Made by a program: the position numbers and the translations under genes. This document shows positions 52,406 to 61,329 of a stretch of 64,000 bases of DNA, piece by piece; the stretch's first letter is position 1; every line of letters begins with the position of its first letter. Below the pieces are notes generated by a model. It was not told the origin of the DNA. It saw only the letters and a program-made list of their open reading frames with translations, and searched no databases. Origin of the DNA: an uncultured Candidatus Saccharibacteria bacterium (GTDB taxonomy: Bacteria; Patescibacteriota; Saccharimonadia; Saccharimonadales; Saccharimonadaceae); NCBI GenBank assembly GCA_947302125.1, contig CAMYUL010000002.1, positions 49,611 to 113,610 on the forward strand, read 5' to 3'.

Positions 52406-52451
52406 ACTTACATTATAGCACTTCCATGTTATAATAGAAAAAAGGAGTTTT

Positions 52452-52979
52452 ATGGCAGAAAAGAAACCTACAACAAAAGACTTAATTCAAAGAAGCCTAG
52501 TCGTCTTGAAGCCGGACGCAGTTCAGCGCGGCATCGTTGGTGAAATTATTCACCGCTTTGAGCGCGTCGGCCTCAAAATCGTTGGCATGAAAATGGTCAT
52601 GCCAGGCGAAGACCTATATTACAAGCACTATGAAGACGTCGGTCAGATGATTACTCGTCACGGTGAGGAAATCTTCCGTTACAATGTTCAGTATATGATG
52701 ACTGGCCCAGTTATCGCGATGTGTCTAGAAGGTATCGAGGCTATCCCACTAGTCAGAAAGATCGTTGGCCCTACCGAGCCAAAGTCTGCAGATATGGGTA
52801 CTATCCGTGGCGATTTCGCCCACATGAGTTATGGCTATTCCGATGCTAAGAAGATGGGTGTTCCGAATCTCGTCCACGCTTCCGCCAATCCAGAAGAGGC
52901 TCAGAAAGAGCTGAAGCTTTGGTTCTCCGAAGACGAACTCTACGATTATTCCGATCTCAACGAAAAATACACCAGATAA
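52452..52979 (+). CDS. ndk: Nucleoside diphosphate kinase
   Basis: 175 residues, longer than the usual 140-150 because of an extra segment before the active site. Balances NTP pools through a phosphohistidine. LVVLKPDAVQRGIVGEII at the N-terminus, TIRGDFAHM, and the catalytic His at about 142 in PNLVHASANPEEA (usual HGSDS becomes HASAN). Shine-Dalgarno AAAGGAG with TATAAT just upstream. Its last codons form one arm of the inverted repeat at 52975. Confidence 0.95.
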   Translation: MAEKKPTTKDLIQRSLVVLKPDAVQRGIVGEIIHRFERVGLKIVGMKMVMPGEDLYYKHYEDVGQMITRHGEEIFRYNVQYMMTGPVIAMCLEGIEAIPLVRKIVGPTEPKSADMGTIRGDFAHMSYGYSDAKKMGVPNLVHASANPEEAQKELKLWFSEDELYDYSDLNEKYTR

Positions 52980-53132
52980 ACAAACTCTGAAACATGAGTT
53001 TCTGACTCTATAACCCGATCGGATTTGAACTCCAAAAACGTATATTCCTGCCGCGAGCGAAGCGAGCCAGTGTATGACGTTTTTGGAGTTCAAGTCCTAG
53101 AGTCAGAAACTTATGTGAAGAGTTTGTTTATC
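52975..53132. repeat. Long interrupted inverted repeat at the ndk 3' end (element C)
   Basis: Left arm: GATAAACAAACTCT (52975-52988), loop strand GAAACATGA (52989-52997), GTTTCTGACTCTA (52998-53010), bulge TAACCCGATCG, then GATTTG...ACGT (53022-53041). Right arm: the complementary ACGT...CAAGTC (53077-53096), then C, TAGAGTCAGAAAC (53098-53110), TTATGTGA (53111-53118), AGAGTTTGTTTATC (53119-53132). In all 47 bp are paired with one G-T. The left arm includes the ndk stop codon. The internal loop GAAACATGA/TTATGTGA is identical to that in the element at 16585-16865. Confidence 0.9.
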
Positions 53133-53171
53133 TAGCAATAACCTGTTTATCTGGCAAAAGTTCGTTTATCT
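53126..53171 (+). repeat. Three GTTTATCT repeats at exact 19-bp spacing
   Basis: GTTTATCT at 53126, 53145 and 53164, the first two followed by (A/G)GCAA. An inverted copy is the end of ndk (52974-52981). They lie immediately before the -10 box (53174-53179) of tRNA-Arg and might be protein-binding sites or debris of element C. No protein gene lies in 52980-53294. Confidence 0.7.
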
Positions 53172-53188
53172 GATATAATATTATATAT

Positions 53189-53265
53189 GGCCTCGTAGCT
53201 CAATTGGATAGAGCAATTCCGTCCTAAGGAAGAGGTTGTGAGTTCGACTCTCGCCGAGGCTACCA
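53189..53265 (+). tRNA. tRNA-Arg (anticodon CCT), CCA encoded
   Basis: Acceptor GGCCTCG/CGAGGCT, D arm GCTCAATTGGATAGAGC, loop GTCCTAA with CCT at 34-36, T stem GTGAG/CTCGC (outer pair G-C, one G-G mismatch position tolerated), CCA encoded. Extended -10 TGATATAAT at 53171-53179. Confidence 0.93.
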
Positions 53266-53294
53266 AATCTAATTTTTTATAGTATAATATATTC

Positions 53295-53783
53295 ATGAGC
53301 GAATTATCATTTGATGGCCAACGCGACGGCGAGACGGTACAGTTCATTTTTCGGCGCCATATCACTACTGCCAGAAAAGGTGTACGCTTCCTGATTATCA
53401 TGATTATTATTGGCATTGTTCCAATGTTACTTTGGCCAAACATTCCAGAAATGTTTTGGGTGTTCTTCGGCTGTGTCGTCACGGGTTTCCTAGGCGTAAT
53501 TTACTCATATATATTATGGTATTTTTCAATTTATATTGTTACTAATGAACGCATTCGCCAGGTCAATCAAAAAGGCCTATTCAAAAAATCTACCGTCGAC
53601 TTGAGCCTTGATAAAATCCAAAGCATTTCCGTCAGCACGCCTGGCGTCATAGCTGGGATTTTTGGCTACGGTACTATCCTTATTCAGACTGGCGTCGGCG
53701 ACTTGATTATTTCGCAGGTTCCAAAGCCGGAGAAGGTTCACAATAAGTTGCAAAATTTAATAATGGAGGCTGAAGATGAGTAA
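53295..53783 (+). CDS. PH-domain (DUF304/YdbS-like) membrane protein
   Basis: 162 residues. Two membrane helices (about 30-50 and 55-78), then a bacterial PH-like domain: YIVTNERIRQVNQKGLFKKS and LDKIQSISV, typical of DUF304. Function of the family is unknown, probably membrane-associated. TATAAT (53283-53288) is 6 nt from the ATG. The end overlaps the next gene by 8 nt. Confidence 0.88.
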   Translation: MSELSFDGQRDGETVQFIFRRHITTARKGVRFLIIMIIIGIVPMLLWPNIPEMFWVFFGCVVTGFLGVIYSYILWYFSIYIVTNERIRQVNQKGLFKKSTVDLSLDKIQSISVSTPGVIAGIFGYGTILIQTGVGDLIISQVPKPEKVHNKLQNLIMEAEDE

Positions 53784-54822
53784 AATTAAAGACAAGATCA
53801 AGGATAAATTACCGGGAAATTCTGAGCCGGAGCACAAGACTGAAAAAGAAAAATTGGACGAACGGCGCGAGGAGATTCTATCTAAAGGTCGTAAGTTTAA
53901 ATATCCGATGCAATTTGCCAAACATCGTCTAGTGATTGCCACAGTGATCATTGCTCTAGTCGTGCTCATCCTTACCGGCATTCTCGGTTGGCTTTCTCTT
54001 TACAAAACTCAGAACACTGGCGACGTCCTTTATCGTATCACTACAATCTTGCCGGTTCCAGTTGCCAAAGTCGATGGCGAGGATGTTCGCTATAGCGACT
54101 ACTTAATGATTTACAGAAGCAGCATTACGCCAGTAGAACAGCAGAACGGTGCTCTTTCCGTAGAGGACAACTTGGATTCCTTGAAAAATTATTACAAGCG
54201 CGTAGCACTAACTTCTGCTGAGGATTATACGTATGCTATTAAACTTGCTAAGCAACTTGGCATTGAAGTTACTGACGAAATGGTCGACAAGGCTTTTGAT
54301 GATCATCGTAAAATTGGCGGCACCGATCGCAGCCAGGAAAGTTTCCTCAAAATCTTGAAGGATAACTTCAATATGGGCGAGAGTGAGTATCGCAGGATGC
54401 TCTATTTGTCGTTAGTAAAGACTGAAGTTTCTCGCAAGATCGACACCGAGGCTACTAAGAAGGCCGAGGAAGCTCTATCTAAGGTTAAGGCTGGTGGGGA
54501 ATTTAGGAAAGTTGCAGAGGAGCTAAGTCTTGGTTATGAAGAAACTGGTGAACTAGTCGACATCTTAAATATCGATGGTGGCCGCTCAGACTTAGCCTAT
54601 AATATGACGCCAGGAGAGATCTCTGGCATCCTCGTTTCCGGAAATGGCGACGGTTATTATATTGTAAAGCTAGTTGACAAAGCGGACTCCAAAGTCAATT
54701 ATGTGTCTATTCAGATTCCATTTACGGAATTCAATAATCGTTTGAATAACGTTCGTGAAGAAAATCGCATAGAAGAATATATCGAATTCCCAGAAGAAGA
54801 CGCAGCCGAAGAGCAGCAATAA
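53776..54822 (+). CDS. Membrane-anchored SurA/PrsA-like foldase
   Basis: 348 residues. A charged cytoplasmic N-terminus (about 1-50), one membrane helix (about 54-75), then an extracellular part with SurA-N-like helices (about 95-220, starting VAKVDGEDVRYSDY) and a parvulin-like domain (about 225-330, GGEFRKVAEELSLGY, MTPGEISGILVSGNGDGYYIVKLVD). Acidic tail. Likely a chaperone or peptidyl-prolyl isomerase for exported proteins; isomerase activity is inferred. Coupled to the PH-domain gene. GGAGG precedes the start. Confidence 0.82.
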   Translation: MSKIKDKIKDKLPGNSEPEHKTEKEKLDERREEILSKGRKFKYPMQFAKHRLVIATVIIALVVLILTGILGWLSLYKTQNTGDVLYRITTILPVPVAKVDGEDVRYSDYLMIYRSSITPVEQQNGALSVEDNLDSLKNYYKRVALTSAEDYTYAIKLAKQLGIEVTDEMVDKAFDDHRKIGGTDRSQESFLKILKDNFNMGESEYRRMLYLSLVKTEVSRKIDTEATKKAEEALSKVKAGGEFRKVAEELSLGYEETGELVDILNIDGGRSDLAYNMTPGEISGILVSGNGDGYYIVKLVDKADSKVNYVSIQIPFTEFNNRLNNVREENRIEEYIEFPEEDAAEEQQ

Positions 54823-54842
54823 TATGGTATAATAAAATCATT

Positions 54843-54917
54843 GCGGGTATGGTATAACGGCTATTATGTATCCTTCCCAAGGATGAGACCGGGGTCCGAC
54901 TCCCCGTACCCGCACCA
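54843..54917 (+). tRNA. tRNA-Gly (anticodon CCC), CCA encoded
   Basis: Acceptor GCGGGTA/TACCCGC, anticodon loop TTCCCAA with CCC at 34-36 closed by a TATCC/GGATG stem, T stem CGGGG/CCCCG, CCA encoded. A TGGTATAAT promoter lies just upstream; trxB starts 10 nt downstream and may be read from the same transcript. Confidence 0.94.
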
Positions 54918-54926
54918 GGAAATTTT

Positions 54927-55820
54927 ATGGAAAAATATGATATTGTTGTAATCGGTGCCGGACCAGCAGGCTTGACTGCTGCGTTATATGCTTTGCGTGC
55001 CGGATACAAAGTCTTAACCCTAGAGGGTAAGGCTGTTGGCGGTCAAATTGTCAATTCGACCAAGATTAAGAACTATCCAGCCGTGATAGAAATTTCTGGC
55101 CCAGACTTTGCCAAAAATTTGAGGACGCAAGTCGAGAACCATGGTGGCATTATTAAGCTAGAAAAAGCAGAATCTGTTATTAGTAATGGAGAAGGCTGGA
55201 CGGTCAAAACCGACATGGATGAGGAATATTCTGCTGCAGCCGTGATTCTAGCAACCGGAGCAACGCCCCGTGCGCTTGATTTGCCAAATGAAGAGAGACT
55301 TGTCGGGCGCGGAGTTTCTTACTGCGCAACATGTGATGGCAATTTCTACAAAGATAAAATCGTCGCAGTAAATGGTGGCGGTAATACAGCGCTTTATGAT
55401 GCACTCTATCTAGCCGATCTTGCTAAAAAAGTTTATCTCATTCATCGTCGTGATGAATTTCGCGGCGACAAGGCCCTAGTAGAGCAGTTGTCGCAAAAAG
55501 ATAATGTGGAGTTTGTACTCTCCGCACAGATCAGTAAGATAGTCGGCGACGAGCATTTAGAGAAGATTATATTAGATAATGGCAGGGAATTGACGGTCGA
55601 CGGCCTATTCGTTGCCGTAGGCTATAAGCCGCAAAATGAAATTTTTAAAGAAGTGGTCGCTCTTGACGAAGACGGTTACATTAAGACCGAGGATGGCGTG
55701 CATACTAGCGCGAAGAGGATTTATGTTGCTGGCGATGCTCGTAAGAAGGAACTAAAACAGCTCACTACTGCAGTCTCTGATGGGGCAATTGCTGCCACGA
55801 CCGCCATTCAAGAAATGTAA
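54927..55820 (+). CDS. trxB: Thioredoxin reductase
   Basis: 297 residues. FAD site GAGPAGLTAALYALRAG (about 9-25), redox pair CATC at about 133-136, NADPH region VNGGGNTALYDALYLA, and the C-terminal IYVAGDAR with KQLTTAVSDGAIAA. The NADPH motif has GGGNTA in place of the usual GGGDSA. Starts 10 nt after tRNA-Gly without its own -10; weak AGGAAA upstream. Confidence 0.94.
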   Translation: MEKYDIVVIGAGPAGLTAALYALRAGYKVLTLEGKAVGGQIVNSTKIKNYPAVIEISGPDFAKNLRTQVENHGGIIKLEKAESVISNGEGWTVKTDMDEEYSAAAVILATGATPRALDLPNEERLVGRGVSYCATCDGNFYKDKIVAVNGGGNTALYDALYLADLAKKVYLIHRRDEFRGDKALVEQLSQKDNVEFVLSAQISKIVGDEHLEKIILDNGRELTVDGLFVAVGYKPQNEIFKEVVALDEDGYIKTEDGVHTSAKRIYVAGDARKKELKQLTTAVSDGAIAATTAIQEM

Positions 55821-55833
55821 AATACCCCTATAA

Positions 55834-55860
55834 TTAGCACTCTTGACACGCGAGTGCTAA
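55834..55860 (+). promoter_or_regulatory. CIRCE element (HrcA operator) upstream of clpC
   Basis: TTAGCACTC (55834-55842), nine bases, GAGTGCTAA (55852-55860): a perfect CIRCE inverted repeat. The nine-base spacer contains the -35 hexamer itself, so bound HrcA would block polymerase. HrcA is not encoded in this window. Confidence 0.97.
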
Positions 55861-55871
55861 TTTGCTATCAT
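55843..55871 (+). promoter_or_regulatory. clpC promoter
   Basis: TTGACA (55843-55848), a 17-bp spacer, TGC-TATCAT (hexamer 55866-55871), with the ATG 6 nt after the -10. A strong sigma-70 promoter that yields a leaderless heat-shock mRNA. Confidence 0.88.
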
Positions 55872-55877
55872 GGAATT

Positions 55878-58355
55878 ATGAAAGATGAATTTAACGATGT
55901 AATGGATCATTTGTCGGAAAATTCTCGTTTTGTGATCCAAAAAGCTGACACTCATGCCAAGAGGTACAACAATGGTTATATGGGTACAGAACATCTCCTT
56001 CTTGGTATTCTCGATATGGATGCTTGTACTGGTGCGCACCTTCTTCGCGACGAAGGTGTGGAAATGAGCGATGTAGAGAAGCAAATGAATCAAGTTGCCG
56101 TTGAGGTGCCGACTTCGCAAATGTCAATGATGGCTTTGTCCGAAGCTGCAGTGCTCACTTTGCGCATGGCTCAACATTTTGCTAATGAATACGGAATCGA
56201 AATTATTGGCACAGAGCACATTTTGCACGCACTAGTCGTTCAGCAAAATTCTCGTGCTAGTATTATACTGCATAATCTCGGCGTAGACCTAGACGCTCTT
56301 GCTAAGGAAATTGAAGATATGGCCGAGCAGCAAGCTGATGATGCTAAGAAATCTAAGGAAAAAGCCAAGTATTCCACCCGTCCGAAATTTAAGTGGCTGG
56401 CGCGTTATGGCCAGGACCTAACCGAGCTCGCCAAGGACGGCAAGCTCGATACGGTGATTGGCCGCGACAAAGAAATCGAACGCGTCGTCACGGTCTTGTG
56501 CCGTCGCACTAAGTCTAATCCAGTTTTGATTGGTGAGGCCGGCGTAGGCAAGACGGCCATTGTTGAAGGCCTTGCCTCGCGCATTGCTAAGAATGATGTG
56601 CCAGGCAACTTGATTGGTAAGCGACTATATCAGGTCGACCTGTCGTCTATGGTTGCTGGTACGAAATTGCGCGGCGAATTCGAGGAACGTATTAAGGGTG
56701 TAATTGACGAGGCGACTTCTGACCCGTCCGTGATTTTATTTATCGATGAGATCCACTTACTGTCTGGCGCCGGCTCTGGCTCCGAGGGCACTATGGACGC
56801 AGCAAACATCTTAAAGCCTGCACTGGCCCGTGGCAATATTCATTTAATTGGTGCAACTACTTTAGATGAATATCGAAAGAGTATCGAAAAGGACAAGGCG
56901 CTTTCTCGTCGTTTCCAGACTGTACTAGTCGAAGAACCGAGCGCCGCAATTACGCTTAGAATTTTAAAGGGCATTAAAGGCCATTATGAAAAGCATCACG
57001 GCGTAATTATCCCGGACAAAATTCTAGAAACCGCTATTAATATGTCGGCACGTTATATCAATGATCGTTTCATGCCGGATAAAGTAATTGATATTATCGA
57101 TGAGGCTTCCGCGATTGCAAAAGTCGCTGAAGACAAGAAGGGTGGCGGCCGCTACAAGAAGCTGAAGATTGAGCAAAAGGAGTTGGAAGAAAAAGCCGAA
57201 GAAGCTGCTGAGTCCGAGAACTTTGAAAAAGCCGCAATGTATAAGACTCGCGTCGCTAAGATTCAGGAAGAAATCAAAAAGCTAGAAAAATCTGGAGTTA
57301 ACAAAACTACCACGCCGACACTTACGGAAGAAAATCTCGCCAAGGCAATCTCCCTAAAGACTGGCATTCCCGTGTCTAAAGTTCATGGCTCGGAAATGGA
57401 ACTATTGTTGAAGCTAGAAGATCATATTGATAAGGCAATTATTGGTCAAGACGAGGCAGTCCATGCTGTCGCTAAGGCCATCCGTCGTGGTCGTTCCGGT
57501 ATTGCCAATGGCAATCGTCCGATTGGTTCTTTCATCTTCATGGGCCCGACTGGTGTTGGTAAGACCGAGTTAGCTAAGGTCGTTGCAAGAGAAGTATTTG
57601 GTGGCGAGAACGCTTTGATCAAAATCGACATGTCCGAATTCGGAGAGAAGCATAACGTTTCGCGCCTAGTTGGCGCACCAGCCGGCTATGTTGGCTATGA
57701 TGATGGTGGTAAGCTTACTGAGGCTGTCCGTCGCCATCCATATTCTGTAGTTTTGTTTGACGAGATCGAAAAAGCTCACCCAGACGTCTTCAACTTGTTG
57801 CTTCAAATTTTAGAAGACGGCATCTTAACTGATGGTCAAGGCAATAAGGTGAAATTCAACAATACTGTCGTAATCCTGACTTCCAATCTTGGCTCCGAAG
57901 CAATGTACCAGGATGATGATTTTGGTTTCTCGGCCGGCAAATCCGATACTAAGAAATCTCGCGAGGCAGAGTACGAGATCCAGAAGGAAGCCGCTGAGCG
58001 TGCGCTCAAAAAAGCTATGCGCCCAGAGTTAATCAACCGTCTCGATGCGGTGCTAGTCTTCCATGCCCTTACTAAGAAGCAAGTCGAAAGCATCTTCGAC
58101 AATATGATTGAGGATTTGAGAAAACGCCTTGCCGTAAAGCATCTTGGCGTCAAGGTTTCAGACAAGGCCAAGGCCTGGCTCATCAATATTGGCTACGATC
58201 CGAAGAATGGTGCCAGACCGCTTCGCCGCGCAATCGAAGACAATGTTGAGACCTTGATTTCCGACGCAATTATCTCCGATAAATTTAAGAAAGGCGACAT
58301 CATAAATGTCGATCTCAAAAAAGATAAATTAATTTTAGGAGTAGCCCATGAATAA
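55878..58355 (+). CDS. clpC: ClpC, AAA+ unfoldase
   Basis: 825 residues from the ATG at 55878 (M9 of the longest frame), fixed by TATCAT 6 nt upstream. Two N-terminal Clp_N repeats (about 10-150), AAA1 with [15 protein letters not shown] (about 214-228), a UVR-type middle domain ([20 protein letters not shown], about 448-467), AAA2 with [12 protein letters not shown] (about 556) and [10 protein letters not shown]2-small domain at the end. Feeds substrates to ClpP, encoded 1 kb downstream. CIRCE upstream predicts HrcA heat-shock control. Confidence 0.97.
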   Translation: MKDEFNDVMDHLSENSRFVIQKADTHAKRYNNGYMGTEHLLLGILDMDACTGAHLLRDEGVEMSDVEKQMNQVAVEVPTSQMSMMALSEAAVLTLRMAQHFANEYGIEIIGTEHILHALVVQQNSRASIILHNLGVDLDALAKEIEDMAEQQADDAKKSKEKAKYSTRPKFKWLARYGQDLTELAKDGKLDTVIGRDKEIERVVTVLCRRTKSNPVLIGEAGVGKTAIVEGLASRIAKNDVPGNLIGKRLYQVDLSSMVAGTKLRGEFEERIKGVIDEATSDPSVILFIDEIHLLSGAGSGSEGTMDAANILKPALARGNIHLIGATTLDEYRKSIEKDKALSRRFQTVLVEEPSAAITLRILKGIKGHYEKHHGVIIPDKILETAINMSARYINDRFMPDKVIDIIDEASAIAKVAEDKKGGGRYKKLKIEQKELEEKAEEAAESENFEKAAMYKTRVAKIQEEIKKLEKSGVNKTTTPTLTEENLAKAISLKTGIPVSKVHGSEMELLLKLEDHIDKAIIGQDEAVHAVAKAIRRGRSGIANGNRPIGSFIFMGPTGVGKTELAKVVAREVFGGENALIKIDMSEFGEKHNVSRLVGAPAGYVGYDDGGKLTEAVRRHPYSVVLFDEIEKAHPDVFNLLLQILEDGILTDGQGNKVKFNNTVVILTSNLGSEAMYQDDDFGFSAGKSDTKKSREAEYEIQKEAAERALKKAMRPELINRLDAVLVFHALTKKQVESIFDNMIEDLRKRLAVKHLGVKVSDKAKAWLINIGYDPKNGARPLRRAIEDNVETLISDAIISDKFKKGDIINVDLKKDKLILGVAHE

Positions 58356-59319
58356 AAAAGCCGTTATTGGAATTTGCGCATTAGCCCTAGGTCTTATTGC
58401 CGGATTTGCATTCTATCTCAACCGCTCAGTAATTTTTGACTGGTTCTCCAGTTTGTCCTACACTCCAACCGCAGAAGTTGCCGAAATTAAAGACAGCCTT
58501 GGACTGACTAATCGCGCAGAATTAATGTTTGCCGCAACGCATCCAGGGCTAGAAGAGCAAGACTCTTTCAACTCGAATTGTAGATCTCACAATCAAGAAA
58601 TCTCCGTGCTCGGCTGTTATGGCGCGGGAAAAATCCATATATATAATATTAATGACGAAGAATTGAATGGTGTTACGGAATCGACCGCTGCACACGAGCT
58701 ACTCCACGCGGCTTGGGCTAGAATGTCCAACAATGAGAAAAACCGTATCGCAAAATTACTAAAGTCAGTTTATGATGATGAGAAGTATCATGAAGCTTTG
58801 TCCGAAGACTTAGAAACTTATGACGAAGTAGAACGTATCGAAGAACTTCACTCTCGCATTGGTACGGAAATTGCCAATCTCCCGAAGGAACTGGAAGAAC
58901 ATTACGCCAAGTACTTCAAAGACCAGGATTACATCGTATCGTTTTACGATAGTTACATTACCCCGTTCAAAGAATTGAAGGAAGAAATCGAATCTTTGTC
59001 TGATGAGTTGGAAAAGCTTGACGATGAGATTGAGTCAAAGACTAGCCAGTATTATAAAATTGCTGATGAGCTGTCTGCGAAAATTGACGAGTTTAATAAG
59101 TGTGCACAAACTTTGAATTGCTTTGCTAATAATTCTATATTTTACACTCGTCGCAGCCAGCTCCTATCTGAGCAGATTAATATTGAGAATTCTTACAATG
59201 AGCTCTCCAAGCTGATTGACCATTATAATACATTAGTTACTGAATATAACGAAAACGTGTTGCGTGGAGAAAAGTTAGAACAAGCGATTAATTCTAATAA
59301 GGAAGTTAAGCTAAATTAA
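58348..59319 (+). CDS. Membrane-anchored protein with HELLH metallopeptidase motif
   Basis: 323 residues, overlapping clpC by 8 nt (GGAG within clpC). One N-terminal helix (about 5-24) places the rest outside. HELLH at about 116-120 (TAAHELLHAAW) fits the HExxH zinc-peptidase motif; a third ligand may be a Glu in the downstream helix. Cys pairs occur at NCRSH/LGCYG and KCAQTLNCF. The second half (about 215-320) is a long coiled coil. Family not recognised; peptidase activity is inferred. Its position between clpC and clpP suggests a shared envelope-stress transcript. Confidence 0.72.
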   Translation: MNKKAVIGICALALGLIAGFAFYLNRSVIFDWFSSLSYTPTAEVAEIKDSLGLTNRAELMFAATHPGLEEQDSFNSNCRSHNQEISVLGCYGAGKIHIYNINDEELNGVTESTAAHELLHAAWARMSNNEKNRIAKLLKSVYDDEKYHEALSEDLETYDEVERIEELHSRIGTEIANLPKELEEHYAKYFKDQDYIVSFYDSYITPFKELKEEIESLSDELEKLDDEIESKTSQYYKIADELSAKIDEFNKCAQTLNCFANNSIFYTRRSQLLSEQINIENSYNELSKLIDHYNTLVTEYNENVLRGEKLEQAINSNKEVKLN

Positions 59320-59331
59320 AGAAAGGAAATT

Positions 59332-59934
59332 ATGAAAGCAGAAATTAAACAAGATTATTTAGTCCCAACCGTGGTTGAAGAAACTAATAAAGGCGAGCGC
59401 GCTTACGATATTTACTCACGCCTCCTCACCGATCGTATCGTTTTCTTGGGTGAAGATGTCAACCCGCACACTGCAAACCTCGTGATTGCTCAGCTGCTAT
59501 TCTTGGCTCACGAAGATCCAAAGAAAGATATTAAGTTATATATTAACTCTCCTGGCGGCTCCGTTTATGACGGTCTTGCAATTATTGACACGATGAATTA
59601 TATCGAGCCAGATGTTCAGACTATTGGCATTGGCCTTCAGGCTTCCATGGGTGCAATGCTCTTAAGCTCCGGCACTAAAGGCAAGCGCTTCGTTTTGCCA
59701 AACTCTCGCATTATGATCCATCAGCCGTCTTATGGTTCGCCAACTAGCAAAGTTACCGATCAGGAAATCGAGTTAAAAGAAGGTTTGTATCTCAAGAAAT
59801 TGCTCATTGAGATGCTTGCCAAAAATACTGGCCAGGACGAGAAGACCGTCGAGAAAGATATGGATCGCGACAATTGGATGTCTGCCGAAGATGCGAAAAA
59901 ATACGGAATTATTGATAAAATAATTACTAAGTAG
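59332..59934 (+). CDS. clpP: ClpP, ATP-dependent Clp protease proteolytic subunit
   Basis: 200 residues, full length. Serine protease of the ClpCP complex: Ser in [14 protein letters not shown], His in RIMIHQPS, Asp in the KDMDRDNWM region. Shine-Dalgarno AAAGGAAA; 12 nt after the preceding stop, so probably in the CIRCE-controlled unit. Confidence 0.97.
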   Translation: MKAEIKQDYLVPTVVEETNKGERAYDIYSRLLTDRIVFLGEDVNPHTANLVIAQLLFLAHEDPKKDIKLYINSPGGSVYDGLAIIDTMNYIEPDVQTIGIGLQASMGAMLLSSGTKGKRFVLPNSRIMIHQPSYGSPTSKVTDQEIELKEGLYLKKLLIEMLAKNTGQDEKTVEKDMDRDNWMSAEDAKKYGIIDKIITK

Positions 59935-59952
59935 TAATAAGAAGGAGGAAAG

Positions 59953-61314
59953 GTGCCAAAAGCAAAATCTCAGTTTATCTGCCAGAATTGCGGCAAAAGT
60001 TTCTTGAAGTGGGCAGGGAAATGTGATAATTGCGGTGAGTGGAATACTCTCGTTGAGCAGGAAATTACTGCGGAAGAATCCGCAGCTAAGTCTGCTATTG
60101 CTAAGGGCCAAATCTCCGGGAAGAAATTGCAGGTTGCTGGAATTAAGACTATCATCCCTTCCGATTCTAAGGCCAGACTTGTTACAAATTTCAAAGACTT
60201 GGACATCGTACTAGGCGGCGGGATTCTGCTAGGCTCCGTTTCACTACTCGCTGGCCAGCCAGGCATTGGTAAGTCGACGCTTCTCATGCAAATTTGTTCA
60301 GAAATTTCCAAGACCAGAAAGGTGCTATATATTTCTGGCGAGGAATCCGCTGGGCAAGTCAAACTCCGCGCGAAGAGGCTTGGCGCTGAGTCTGACCAGC
60401 TATTTTTCGCGAGTAGTACTTCCGGAAATGATATTGCAAAAACTATCGAGACTGGCGAGTACGACCTCGTGATCGTTGACTCGATTCAAACTTTGTCGCT
60501 TGCGGAAATTTCTTCCGCACCAGGCACTGTCTCACAAGTTACAAATTGTGGCAACTTAATTATCCGCGCCGCCAAGGCTACAGACACAGCTGTGATTATT
60601 GTTGGTCATGTCACTAAGGATGGCACGCTTGCTGGTCCGAAAGTCTTGGAGCATTTGGTCGACGTCGTGATGAACTTTGAAGGCGATCGCTATGGCGGGT
60701 TCAAGACGGTCCGTGCTGTTAAAAACCGTTTCGGCTCTACGAGCGAAGTCGCCATTTTTGAAATGAATGATCAAGGCCTAAAGGAAGTAGAAAATCCTTC
60801 CGCTGCCCTTCTTGCTGAAAGACAAAATACTGACGGATCAATCATTCTTGCAACCCTAGAAGGCACTCGCCCAATTCTTGTAGAAATTCAGGCACTCGTT
60901 ACTACTTCCAATTTTGGATATCCAAAGCGTACAGCTTCCGGTTTCGACCTTAATCGTCTTAATCTCCTAATCGCCGTTTTGGAACGCCGCACAAAGCTTA
61001 GACTTAGCGACAAAGATATTTTTATCAACGTAGTTGGCGGACTCAAAGTCCAGGACGCTGGCGCCGACCTTGCGGTCTGCATGGCTATTGCTTCTGCTTG
61101 CGCCGGCCGCAAGCTTTCAGAAAAATATGTGGTGTTTGGCGAAGTCGGTCTCGGTGGCGAAATCCGTTCTGCGTTCCGCCCAGACCAGCGCATTGCCGAA
61201 GCCAAGAAACTCGGATTTACTCATGCTATCGCTCCGGCTACCGTCAAGGACAAGTTCGTTTATCCAGTCAAGGATTTGCGCGACACGCTCATCAAATATA
61301 TGAATGAGAAATAA
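59953..61314 (+). CDS. radA: RadA/Sms DNA repair protein
   Basis: 453 residues, GTG start at 59953 with GGAGGAAA upstream. N-terminal zinc finger CQNCGKSFLKWAGKCDNCGEW, split as CQNC and CDNC (about 9-29), RecA-like ATPase Walker A GQPGIGKST (about 102-110), the RadA signature KNRFGSTSEV and a C-terminal Lon-like domain. Promotes branch migration in recombination and, in competent bacteria, D-loop extension during uptake of DNA. Confidence 0.96.
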   Translation: MPKAKSQFICQNCGKSFLKWAGKCDNCGEWNTLVEQEITAEESAAKSAIAKGQISGKKLQVAGIKTIIPSDSKARLVTNFKDLDIVLGGGILLGSVSLLAGQPGIGKSTLLMQICSEISKTRKVLYISGEESAGQVKLRAKRLGAESDQLFFASSTSGNDIAKTIETGEYDLVIVDSIQTLSLAEISSAPGTVSQVTNCGNLIIRAAKATDTAVIIVGHVTKDGTLAGPKVLEHLVDVVMNFEGDRYGGFKTVRAVKNRFGSTSEVAIFEMNDQGLKEVENPSAALLAERQNTDGSIILATLEGTRPILVEIQALVTTSNFGYPKRTASGFDLNRLNLLIAVLERRTKLRLSDKDIFINVVGGLKVQDAGADLAVCMAIASACAGRKLSEKYVVFGEVGLGGEIRSAFRPDQRIAEAKKLGFTHAIAPATVKDKFVYPVKDLRDTLIKYMNEK

Positions 61315-61329
61315 TGTATAATATATATT

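Noticed and set aside
55854..55877. Earlier in-frame start for clpC at 55854
   Set aside because: It lies within the CIRCE element and upstream of the -10 box, so it would not be on the transcript.
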